A stretch of DNA of 64,000 bases from Arachis hypogaea (taxonomy: Eukaryota; Streptophyta; Magnoliopsida; Fabales; Fabaceae). Positions within the stretch are counted from its first letter, which is position 1; each line of letters starts with the position of its first letter. Shown in pieces: positions 20,357-30,217 of the stretch. The stretch is taken from the NCBI RefSeq assembly GCF_003086295.3, contig NC_092039.1, positions 94,511,061 to 94,575,060 on the forward strand, in the 5' to 3' direction. The notes beneath the pieces were generated by a model that was given only the letters and a program-made list of their open reading frames with translations, did not search any database and had not been told where the DNA came from. The translations under genes were made by a program, and so were the position numbers.

Positions 20357-21122
20357 CCTCCCAACCCGTATTGCTGAATTTTTTGAGCCGCGAATTGAAC
20401 TAAGACACTGAGGATTCCTACAGAGACAGCCACAGCAGGTTAATCTTTTATGGGTAGTTGAATTCTACTCCAATTTCTACTTGCCAACCCTGCAGTCTGT
20501 CTATGTCCATCAGAAGCAAGTCCCCATCACAGAAGAGGCCATTCAACGAGCTTTGGATCTTCCCCCTGCTCCAGCAGGACTGGACACATTTCAAGAAGCC
20601 GCACTCAAGCGCCAGAGGTACCAATTTGACTAGGACGCTGTTCTCAGAGTTATCGCACAACCTGGCAACAGATGGATTTATGGATACCATCGCTCCCGAC
20701 CTAAGGGAATATCAGCTTCCGCACTTACCCTGGAGGCTCGCGTATGGGCACAGATTATGTCCCATTACGTCTTCCCGAGCACTCATGAGTCCTCCTTCAC
20801 CGTAGACATGGCCGTTCTACTATGGTGCATCCTTACAGACCAGCCTTTAAACTTACCAAGACATATCCAGAGTGCTATGGGACATGTACAAATTGCAGTC
20901 AACTTACCTTTTCCCGCCTTGGTTTCAGATCTCGTCTCAGCAGCCGGAGTCTCCTACAGAACTGGGGACACCAAAGCCATGCTTCCACGAGATGATCAGT
21001 ACGTCCCTAACGGGAAATATCTCAGGTCGCCAACAGCCACTACCAGCCAGCCTGCAGAACCAGCTGCAGCCATTCCTCCTTCCACACCACAAGCAACTTC
21101 AACAAGTCAGATGCTCCATTAG
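20357..21122 (+). pseudogene. ORF2-type plant-transposon protein fragment, two internal stops
   Basis: One frame reads through from the insertion edge to TAG 21120-21122, about 255 codons, interrupted by TGA 20409-20411 and TAG 20631-20633. It contains EFYSNFYLPTLQSVYVHQKQ, ALDLPPAPAGLDTF, LTLEARVWAQIMSHYVFPS and NLPFPALVSDLVSAAGVSYR. These look like the 'putative plant transposon protein' domain of Athila-clade elements, thus distantly related to the frame at 5747-6895. The C-terminus is Pro/Ala-rich and breaks up. The N-terminus is cut by the neighbouring insertion. The second stop falls where relatives, as I recall them, have Trp. Confidence 0.75.
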
Positions 21123-22785
21123 ATACTGGAGAGGTTGGTCGGCAAGAACAGAAAACGAAGCTACGAGAGCGCCGCCACCAGCGCCGTTTCAAATACCTCA
21201 AGGAGCTACTCACAGGAACCACAGACCTGAAAAAGACCCAGACACTCCGGACTCCACTTCATTTACCAGCACAGGGAGCCATGACGGTCCCAACTATGGA
21301 GATACTGCTACCAGCCCCCTTTGTTCCTGACAGATGGCACCGAGGACGGTGAAAAGCCTTAAGTGTGGGGAGGTCGGTCAATACCTGACTTCTGGAGGTA
21401 ATTTCTCTTCCCTAACATCAATTAAGTAGGATATTTAGTCAGTTTTTTTTCTTTAGGATAGATTGTTTAGAAATAGGATTATTTGCATGCATGTTCTATT
21501 TAGTTGAAATATAATAAGTTTCTTTTAAGACCCTATTTTTTTGAAAAATTTCACTAATTTAAATCAAAACTTAGATGTTAAACTTGTTTGAAAATTGTAA
21601 ATTGGAACATGGTTTTTGAGCTAAAGAACACACAACCTGTGAGACTTTGAGCCTAAGTACATGGTTACATTATTTAACCATAAATATTTTATTCTTGTGT
21701 GTCTACTTCTCTATGATTGTAATCTATATTTTGTTTCATCTTATATGTCCAATGTTTAATATGTTATATGCTTGCATATGATTGAGGCCATTATTTGTTT
21801 TAACTCACTTATCCCAAATAAGCCTACCCTTCCATTTACCTTTGTTAGCCACTTTGAGCCTCTTAATCCCATTTGTTCTATATTTTGCCACATTACTAGA
21901 CTTAAGCGAAAAAATAATTAAACATTCCAATTGAATCTTTGGTTAGCTTAAGATAGAAATTGTATGTTAATTGAGTATGGGAAGTTTGCGAGAACAAGGG
22001 TTGATAAGGGAATGTGTCATGATAAAATAACGGGAATTTGGGTACCTACTCATGTGAAACTATAAAAATTAAAAAATATTTTCATGTGCATTGATAAGCT
22101 TTGTTTATTTTCATGTTAAAAAAATATTTATAATATTCAATTTTTAAGTAAATAAATAAGGGGACAAAATTACCCCAATACCAAGTCAATAAAAGATCAA
22201 CACATATGTGATACAAGTAAAAGAAAGGTTGAAGCATGAGTATGTAATGCAAAGTGGGAAATTTTGGGTAGCTAGGTATGAAATTAGGAGATATATAGAG
22301 TATATGTATGTTTGGTGAAAGTTTAGGTTAATTAAAGATTCAATTTATAAGCTCACTTAACCATATGTACACCCTTACCTTTACCTTAGCCCCATTACAA
22401 CCTTGAAAAAGACCTCATGATGTTTGCATTGGTATATTAAAAATTGTTGATTGGTTAGGTGTAGAACAAAATTTAGAAAGCATGATTAGAGAAGGATAGA
22501 GTGATTACCCTATACACTAGAGAGATTAGAGTGCACATACGCTATCAGTGAGGGTTCAATGCTTGATTCTATGTTCCCTGCTTTCACGAGCTGTCTTTTT
22601 ACAAATTTACTTGCTTTTACTGTACGATTTGAATTAGTGGGATTTGATCTATGTTTGTCTTAAGAGAACTTATTTGCTTTTAACCGAATAGACAAAATCA
22701 TATAGTTGCATTTATATATATAGGTTGCATTGCATTGCATGAGTCTTACATGTCCCTATTCATTCATATTTATCTCCTTCAACTA

Positions 22786-22801
22786 AGCATGAGGACATGC
22801 T
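22786..22801 (+). promoter_or_regulatory. Hairpin AGCATG-AGGA-CATGCT before LTR
   Basis: A 6-bp stem with loop AGGA, followed by AATGTTTAAGTGTAAGGAGG and, at 22823, the LTR. The layout is the same as at 16171-16208 but the stem bases differ. Confidence 0.62.
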
Positions 22802-22822
22802 AATGTTTAAGTGTAAGGAGGT

Positions 22823-24330
22823 TGATAAACCATTATTTTATGATTTATATTGTGTTTAATTGAGTGGTTTTATCAAGTCTTTCACCCACTTATTCATATA
22901 ATTAGCATGATTTTACAATTCCTTCCCAAAATCGTTCTATGATTGAAAACTTGCTTCCTAAAGATCTTTTAATTGTATATTTCTATTCTCCTTTGTACCA
23001 TTCGATGTCGTGATCTATGTGTGAAGTGTTTCAGGCTTAATAGGGCAGGATTGGCTTAGAGAATGGAGAGGAAGCTCGCAAAAATGGAAGGAACACAAGA
23101 AATTGAGGAGATGACCAGCGAGAAGCGACGCGGACGCATGGCTCAGGCATCCACGCAAATTGGAGAAAATCACAGCGACGCGAACGTGTGCCTGACGTGA
23201 GCGCATGGATTGGAATTTGCATGGGTGACGCGAACGCATGGACAATGCGCACACGTGGCAAGGAAAAATGCTGGATGACACGAACGCGTGGATGACGTGG
23301 TCGCGTGACGTGCGCGATCTGCAGAATTTAGAAGGATCACTGGCGTGGATTCTGGGCCGAGTTTTAACCCAGTTTTTGGCCCAGAAACGTAGATTAGAGC
23401 CAGGGAACATGCAGAGACGAAGGACAATTCTCATTCCGCATAATTTTAGTTTTTTTTTGTTTTTAGATCTGATTTTACTCCTCATCTAGGTTTTCTCTCT
23501 ACACATTTATAGTTCTTAGAATTTTGTTTTATTGCTTTCTGGATTGGGATATTGAGAAGAATTATTACCTCCGCCAAGACTTCATCATTCTAGTTTGTTT
23601 TCTTACTTTTTGCTTACTCTTTCATATCCTTAATTTGTCCAGAGTTATAATTGGATTATTTTTTTATAATTTATTAATACAAGAGCCATTTTTTATTTTA
23701 ATTGATCTTTTTTATTATTGTTTATCATCTCTTTCTTTATTTTCATTTTTAATTTTGTGAAGTTTACATTCATGATAATGGAGTAGTCCTCTAACTTGAT
23801 TGGGAGTTGATTAAAAGGAAAACCTTGAGTTGGAATACTCAAGAGATAAATCGTAATTGGATTTATTGTTGGCTATCTCTCTAGTCACTAACGCTAATCC
23901 TTCCCAACAGAAAGGATCAGAACTTGTGAATAGAAGTAGACTTCCAACTTACTTGACTTTCCTTTACTCAGTAAAGGATAAATAAGTAGAAACAACCTTC
24001 AATTATCAATTAATCTTGAGAGAAATTCAACAAGGATAGAACTTCCGATTAATCTTCTCCTGGTCAAGGTTTTTATTTGAATTACATAAATTCTCTTATT
24101 TAATTTCCTGTTTATCAAACTCAAAACATTTTGGAAAATCTCTGATTGATAAAATAGCACATCTTTCTGCAACTCATTGGGAGACGACCTGGGACTCATA
24201 CTCCCAGTATTTTTATTCTAATTTTGTGACAACCTTTCTAAATTGATGAGCGAATTTTTGTTGGTTAAGAACTGTACTTGCAACGTATCTCTTACATTAA
24301 TTTCTTAATTTGCCAATTTCTGCCCCGTCA
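22823..24330 (+). mobile_element. LTR of FIDEL-like element
   Basis: 1508 bp from TGATAAACCATT to CCCCGTCA, preceded by a purine-rich tract. A CpG-rich segment (23124-23310) holds GACGCGAACGCATGG-type motifs. It has no 5-bp duplication I can pair. The following bases TGGCG resemble the start of a tRNA-Asp primer site, so it could instead be the 5' LTR of a second remnant to the right. Confidence 0.7.
23124..23310 (+). repeat. CpG-rich near-palindromic motifs in LTR
   Basis: At least seven copies of GACGCGAACGCATGG-like motifs, centres near 23132, 23183, 23200, 23233, 23251, 23284 and 23301. The last six fall in pairs about 17 bp apart. The open frames over this region are by-products of its GC content. 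Confidence 0.65.
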
Positions 24331-26216
24331 GTGGCGTTAGAAAAAAAGGGAATTATGTTTGTTTACTTTTTATGCTTGGCATGTGTTATGCTCTATTTTA
24401 TTATTTATCATCTCTATTGCTACTGTATGATGCTTTTATATTGTTATCATGATTATGTGTTTTATGGCATTATTTTTCCTCTTCCTTTTCTTTACATGCA
24501 TGCATTATATTCGTCATCAAAGTTTTTCCCATACGCAAACCCATCATTGTTTAAGACCTTTTGATCAAGAGTACATGCATACTTTTGTAGTTTCGTGATG
24601 AATACTATTCCTATAATTGTTACTACTACCTTACAAGCCATTTAAGTCAAGAGTACATGCTTTTTTATAAACTTTGTTCGATTATTTAATATGCCTTATT
24701 TTCATTATGTGCATTAAAAATATGATACTACACGATCCTTTAACTTATGCCATTATATTATTAATATCTCTTTAATTAGAGAGTACATGCCTATCCTGTG
24801 TCATATAACTATAGTATCATGAATATGGAATCATTATTTCACATGTCCCTGTTATCATTATATGTGTCTAATCTTCTTGCATGATTTTCTTCTTGTGTAT
24901 ATCTAAACAACCATATTTATAAATTAAAATGAGGGAATGATCCTTAGGAAAGGTGACCCCAAACACAAGATATTAATATGATCCTTCGGTAAGAGAAGGT
25001 GATCAATCGAGATGATCCTTCGATTAGGGAAGGTGATCACTAAAACACTTGGGATAAGAACCTTCGGTAAGAAAAGAAGATTCTCACCTTTTATACTAGT
25101 TTGAGCTCAATACCTTTCATAAAATCTACAAGTTAAGAAAGGAAAAAGTATAAAGGAAAAGTTTGCTTGTGTTATTAATTTCAAAGTTGCATCTAGCTTA
25201 TGTTGTTATTATGTTAAGTGTCCATAAGCTATGATTCTTCTATTTGGCTTATCTATGTTGATTATCTTATTATTTTCCTTTATATATGCATACCATGCCA
25301 TATTTTTAAAATTTCATAAGTGGACTAGGAATAGATATGGAGGTGTCACATAGCACTCCTATTGAGATCTTTTAAGTTCTTACCCTTTCTCTTTTCCATA
25401 TGGCTATACTATCTCCAGAGGTGCATGACAGAATGGATAGGGATGACGAAGCGCCCCCTGAGGTGACTTCTGAGTATGATTCCTCAAAGCACACGTGGGT
25501 AGTTACAACCACTACTACCGTGCTTCAAAATATATACTTAGGTTAAGATTTTTTAAGAGAAGACCCGCAATTGCCTCTGAGAACCTTTTTAGATACGAAC
25601 ACTTTAGCACCCAAGAAAGGGTCACCCGAGGTGGTCTACTCTGAATCAGATTCTGAGACAGAGAAAGACCTAATGGTAGAAGACCCAACAGCCTTAGTCA
25701 GGAGGAAGACCTAATGATAGAAGCCCTAGAGGAGGAATTGACTTTTTGCGAAAGTACAAAAGTGGAGTATGTGCCTTATTCTCCAACTTTCAGTCAGATC
25801 TTAGTTCACTCCACATAGAAAAATCAAATCTTCACCCTGCCAAAAAGTATTGGAAGAAGATTGCTGGTACCCCAATTCATGGATGATTGAAAGGTCCTGA
25901 CGAAGGATGGAATATGATACAAGGATGGGAGTTTTTGATAAACTTAGTTAGGATGCCTCGGGTTTATGTCATAGATATTTTTGTTAAGCATCTGTATTGT
26001 TAGGAACCGTACTCATAGAAACCTTGTTGTTTTTTTTGTTTGCTCGAACCTGCTTATGTGTGTCCAATTCCATCTTTTAATCGTTTATTTATTTTATTCA
26101 AATTATTATGTATATTCCTCTTCTTTCTTGCATAATGATTAGGGGATAGCTTATTTTTCTAAAGAATGACACCCTATTCAAAACGTTTAAAATTAAGATT
26201 TTGCCTAGGGTGTTAC
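24331..26216. mobile_element. Unassigned retroelement-like remnant
   Basis: No frame is recognisable. It contains a short tandem repeat (24939-25085), an acidic broken frame around 25425-25710 (DRDDEAPPEVTSEYDSS, then ESDSETEKD) and ends with CCTAGGGTGTTACA, a typical 3' end of LTRs such as that at 51681-51688. This suggests a decayed LTR element, but no matching second LTR was found. Confidence 0.4.
24939..25085 (+). repeat. Short tandem repeat GATCCTTCGGTAAG
   Basis: Four imperfect copies of a GATCCTTCGGTAAGAGAAGG unit are spaced about 35-48 bp apart. The function is unknown. Confidence 0.6.
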
Positions 26217-26969
26217 ATAATGTAATTAAAAATTTTAAAATCTCATATTTTTAGTAAACAACCTTCCTTTTTTAAAATTCTTAACTTATATATAAGTCAC
26301 ATATTTTAAGAATATAGAAACAGTAGAATCATTAAATATGGTCAATGTAGGTTAATCTAAAAGAGTGAACATGTATGTCTATAAAATACATGTACTTTAA
26401 TTTGATATATGTACTTAAGTAGATAAATTAATATAAAGATGGAAGTTAATTAGAATTAGAATCGTTCTAACCAAAATTAATGGTTTACATTGTTATTATA
26501 TACTAAGTAGAATAGTTGCTAACAATGTAAAATTAATTATAAAAATAATATTTCATATATTTAATGTAATTACAAATTTTAAAATCTCATATTTTTAGTA
26601 AATAATCTTTTTTTTAATTCTTAACTTATATATAAGTCACATATTTTAAGAATACAGAGAAGTCATTGAACATAGTCAAATTCTAATAAAAATAGAGGAG
26701 ATGATGATAATGTAATTGATGACATTATTATAATAACGCAAGTTAATGTATCTAAAAGAGTACACAAGTTAAGGAGTTGGGGCATGAATACATTAATTAT
26801 TTTATGATCTCACTCACGTAGTCACGTCACATATATCTAAGTGTATTGTTAGCTAGTGGAACAAAACATGGGAAGTGAATTAGAGAGAAAGCAAGTGGCA
26901 AGTGATGGCAAAGTTATAAGGTGATATTGTATAGTGATAGACCCAAAAAATTTATATTGAGAGATAAAA

Positions 26970-27345
26970 GAGTTAAGTCTTAAAGTGGTCCTTGAAGTTA
27001 TACTCGAGCTTTATAGTAGTCCTTAAACTTAAAAGTTACTCATATTCATCCCTGAAATTACACTCTGGGATTCAAACTCATCCTTCTGACACATTCCACC
27101 TATCTGGCGCTACCGGAAAGCTGAGTTGGCCTCCTTCGTGACACGTTGGCGAAGAAACAGCTAGCTGACGTGGCAGAGAAACTTTTCTGATTCAATTTGG
27201 TCCCTCAATACAAATTGAAAACTCTAATCCCCAATTTTGAAGAACCATCTCCACACGGTGCTCACACTCTTCTCTTCTCTTCGGTTCTCTTCTCTTGTCT
27301 TCTCCATCTTCAAATCCAGACGGTTATGACCAACGCGAGCAATGC
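26970..27345 (+). repeat. Left terminal inverted repeat of MULE
   Basis: About 375 bp, inverted copy of 29842-30217 at roughly 85% identity by eye. The inner end reaches the CGGTTATGACC region (about 27320-27330). Confidence 0.82.
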
Positions 27346-27448
27346 AGTTGGGAGCTTGAACAACCCACGATCATTTTTCCCCTTGAACTTGAAGGAAGTT
27401 GCTGAGACATTTTTCAAGCCTGGCTTCATCTTGACACAAGAGCCTGAG
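27326..27448 (+). pseudogene. Fragment of unknown gene at MULE inner border
   Basis: ATG 27326 opens a 40-codon frame (MTNASNAVGSLNNPRSFFPL) ending TGA near 27448. It begins inside the terminal repeat, so the first residues belong to the element and the rest may be captured sequence. I do not recognise the product. An open frame of this size can occur by chance. Confidence 0.3.
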
Positions 27449-27487
27449 TGATTAGAAAGGAATTTGGTTGTCCAAGATAAGCAGATC

Positions 27488-27802
27488 CTAGTGCACCCTC
27501 ACAAGCTTGTCAATGCTAATCTTGAGCTCTTGTTCTGGATCAACTGAGCTCTCTGATTTTTCTAGCAAGTGAAGTACACAGCATGCCTCCACTATGATAT
27601 GATCTGCGTATACAGTAGATGCATCATATAAGTTTTGCCACATAGATTTCAGTAACCATCTTTTCATTCTGTTGTCATCACAAATTTTCCTAAATAAATC
27701 TTTCACGTTTAGATTAGTATCCTTAAGATACATTGCTGCCCATGCTTCCTTATACTGCTCTCCTTGTGTTGTTTTTGGATTAAACACACCAAGTGAAAAC
27801 AT
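27488..27802 (-). pseudogene. Captured gene fragment of unknown function
   Basis: A 104-codon minus-strand frame (MFSLGVFNPKTTQGEQYKEA... to ...DKLVRVH). The composition is protein-like, rich in charged and aromatic residues (YKEAWAAMYLKD, KRWLLKSMWQNLYDAS), unlike the surrounding AT-rich DNA. That supports descent from a real exon. I do not recognise the family. It is oriented opposite to the ARM/TPR fragment, as expected when a MULE has picked up several pieces. Confidence 0.4.
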
Positions 27803-27919
27803 CTGTGCCTTGTAATATCTATGAAACTCCGGCTTTTAATAATCATTATACTGCAGTTGACCCATGGTGTACCTTCAGACTAAAAGTTCCCCGTGTATTA
27901 TGTAAGTGATTGATAAAGT

Positions 27920-28370
27920 GGTTCCTGCATTAGTTGATCTTGCTAAAATTATAACTCTTGGTGACCACAAAAAGCTTGGTGATTCCATTGTTGGTGTTCT
28001 TCAGGACTGCATCCAGTCGCAGGGTCAGGAAGAAGCTCATCTAGTGGTCGCACTAGTGAACAAATTGAGGACCTATTAAATTCAAAGCAAAGGTTAAAAT
28101 GAGAAAAGAATATGTCCAAGGAAGATCTACATATTAAGCAGGCTGCAGCTCTGGTGGTCAAGCTTGAAGGAAATTCTCTGTTCTCATCTGAAAATATTTT
28201 TGGAGCTGCATCAAAATACTCAAAAGCATTGTCATTGTGTCCTATGAGATCCAATAAGGAGAGAGTTATTCTATATAGTAATCAATTTCAATGCCATCTT
28301 TTGCTGCAGCAACCTTTAGCTGCCATACGTGATACCTTTGTCTTCTACTTTACTGGTAGTTGCTATATCT
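27920..28370 (+). pseudogene. Captured ARM/TPR co-chaperone-like fragment
   Basis: One frame (about 27922-28010) reads VVPALVDLAKIITLGDHKKL, ARM-like. After a frame change, a second frame (28112-28372) reads KLEGNSLFSSENIFGAASKY and SLCPMRSNKERVILYSNQFQ, which has the pattern of a tetratricopeptide repeat: Gly-Asn-x-Leu-Phe, then Ala-x-x-x-Tyr-x-x-Ala-Leu. Proteins combining ARM and TPR repeats (UNC-45/STI1 type) are my best match from memory. A stop lies between the two parts and the end runs into intron-like sequence (IRDT then TFVFYF). It is a pseudogene fragment inside the MULE. Confidence 0.5.
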
Positions 28371-28372
28371 GA

Positions 28373-29325
28373 TTGTAATTAATATTTCTAACTTGGTTGG
28401 AATTTTAAAATGAACCCTCCTCTGATTGATAGAGAACTAGTTTATTGCTGGAGTTCTGTTTTCTGTTTTTGATTTTGTTTTGTTAAAAGTGTTTATGTGA
28501 AAAATTTGTGGTCTGTTTGGTTTGAGGAAACCAATTCCTTTTTGATACCCTGTTATCAATTTTGTTTAGTTGGAATTCTTTCATTTGCAAAATTCTTTAT
28601 AGGATAATTCTAGGATTATTTCTTTTAAGGATATAATGGTTTGGAGAATTCCTTATCATTTGAATTGGTGGATTGCTTTTCTTTTTTTCTTTTGGTGATG
28701 GGCTGTCAAGCTTCCCTTTTCATTTTTTCTTGTTGAATTAATTGTATTTTTTCTAGCATTTTGATAAGGGGTTCCTGTGAGGATTGAGAAACTTTGCAAA
28801 AGATAATAGAAGAGATAAAATACCGTTTATTGTATAATATGTTTACACCCAAATATGTGACCCAGAAATAATTTTCTTATGGTATTGTGTTTACAAACAT
28901 TGTTTATACTCCTACCTTTTTCATAGCTATATAATACCGTAGTAGAATATTAACATTCTAATTATGCTATACACTATAATAATCATTAATTAAATAAAAT
29001 TCAATATTCTTGCTATAAGTATGTTGTAAGATTGTGGGCATGGTAGCATTGAGTGAACGTTCAACTGTTCAAGTTCTTAACTCAAATTCGAGTCTCAAAT
29101 TTAGTTTACTAATTCTGTAAAAAATGTAGAAGGTATTGAGATTTTAGACTAAAACATGATTGAAATCAGGATTTTTTAATTTTAATATAATTCAGTGGCT
29201 CAAGTTTATAACCACCAAGGTGGTTCTTAATATTGCGGGTTTATTTTTCCCATTTATGATTGTATAAGTACATTATGCCATTTTATATTGCTTGAAAACT
29301 GGAACTAACTTGCATTTGCATTTTC
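28373..29325. other. MULE interior, intron-like AT-rich DNA
   Basis: AT-rich sequence with no convincing frame. It may be intron captured with the fragments on either side; TTTTCAG at about 29322-29328 resembles a 3' splice site. Confidence 0.35.
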
Positions 29326-29841
29326 AGCTCTTGCTGCTGAAGTTACTATAGTCCCTCCGTCTAATGGCTCTAATTGTCAGGCTTTGAAGTGGTAGCAGCA
29401 TCAAGGTAATCAAGGCTGTTGATGTCACTTTGAAGTGTGCATTTGTATCTGATTCACTATTTGTAATTTTGTTTTTATTTCAATTCAGTGCAGGACATCA
29501 ACTATTTTACTTTTCTTCAACTCATTGATGCAGTGTTTTCATTTGGGATCTTTCAGGGTTACTACCTCTTGGAACACAATTTGATTTGTTCCGTGGAACA
29601 GCTGCTATGAAACAAGATGTAGATGACATGTACTCGACAAATCTCTCACACACAATAAAGGTATGGTTAATATATATGGCAATAATGCTTTCAATCAAAT
29701 GATCCTGATCTTTCATAGAGACAAAATAAAGTTTCAGATTATGCTGAACGATTAGTTAAGAAAGAGATGCGTGCTGCTTGGTTATTTCGAGAGGCAGCTA
29801 TTAAGCATGGGGTGTCCATCGTAGATTGTTCGAACTTCCAG
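29326..29841 (+). pseudogene. Captured exon-like fragments of unknown gene
   Basis: After a TTTTCAG acceptor-like site there are short protein-like pieces in changing frames: ALAAEVTIVPPSNGSNCQAL near 29332, GLLPLGTQFDLFRGTAAMKQ near 29560-29620, and YAERLVKKEMRAAWLFREAA near 29740-29800. Stops and frame changes separate them. I do not recognise the family. Retained codon-like composition next to AT-rich DNA suggests captured exons. Confidence 0.35.
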
Positions 29842-30217
29842 CTGTGTTGTTCGTGCTAGCCATAACCGTTTGGCTTTGAAGATGGAGAAGATAAGACAAG
29901 AGAACCGAAGAGAAGGGAAGAGTGTGAGCACTGTAGAGATGGTTCTCCAAAATTGGGGATTAGGATTTTTAATTTGAATTGAGGGACCAAATTGATTCAG
30001 AAAAGTTTTTCTGCCACGTTAGCTAGCCGTTTCTTTGCCAACGTGTTACGAAGGAGGCCAACTCAACTTTCTGGTAGCGCCAGATGGACGGAATGTGCCG
30101 GAAGAACGAGTCTGAGTCTCGGAGTGCAACTTCAGGGATGAAAATGAGTAACTTTTAAGTTTAGAAACTACTATGAAACTCGAATGCAACTTCAGGGACC
30201 ACTTTGAGACTTAACTC
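29842..30217 (-). repeat. Right terminal inverted repeat of MULE
   Basis: Inverted copy of 26970-27345, ending CAAAGTGGTCC-type sequence and GACTTAACTC at 30217. It is followed by the target duplication GAGATAAAA. Confidence 0.82.

Larger units (their letters stand above)
20357..22822 (+). mobile_element. Internal remnant of a FIDEL-like Athila element
   Basis: The sequence begins exactly where the outer element's 3' LTR ends (target CCTCC). It starts with an ORF2-type pseudogene (20357-21122) and continues through about 1.45 kb of AT-rich non-coding DNA (21370-22785) with no recognisable pol. It ends with a hairpin (22786-22801) and a purine-rich AAGTGTAAGGAGG next to the LTR at 22823. Its 5' side was separated by the outer element's insertion and is not in the window. 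The family name is from memory. Confidence 0.7.
26970..30217. mobile_element. Mutator-like element with captured gene pieces (Pack-MULE type)
   Basis: 3248 bp. Both ends start GAGTTAAGTCT(T/C)AAAGTGG and are inverted to each other over about 375 bp. The direct flanks GAGATAAAA at 26961-26969 and 30218-30226 are a perfect 9-bp target duplication, the Mutator-superfamily hallmark. No transposase is seen. The interior (about 27346-29841) holds fragments resembling exons of unrelated genes, at least one ARM/TPR-like, with splice-like borders. That combination defines a Pack-MULE by family knowledge. Expression cannot be judged. Confidence 0.85.

Noticed and set aside
23015..23489. Arg/His/Ser-rich frames on both strands
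   Set aside because: They arise from CpG-rich motifs inside the FIDEL-like LTR; no domain is seen.
27488..30217. A functional host gene between the inverted repeats
   Set aside because: Fragments lie in both orientations with stops and no complete frame, inside a MULE with target duplication.
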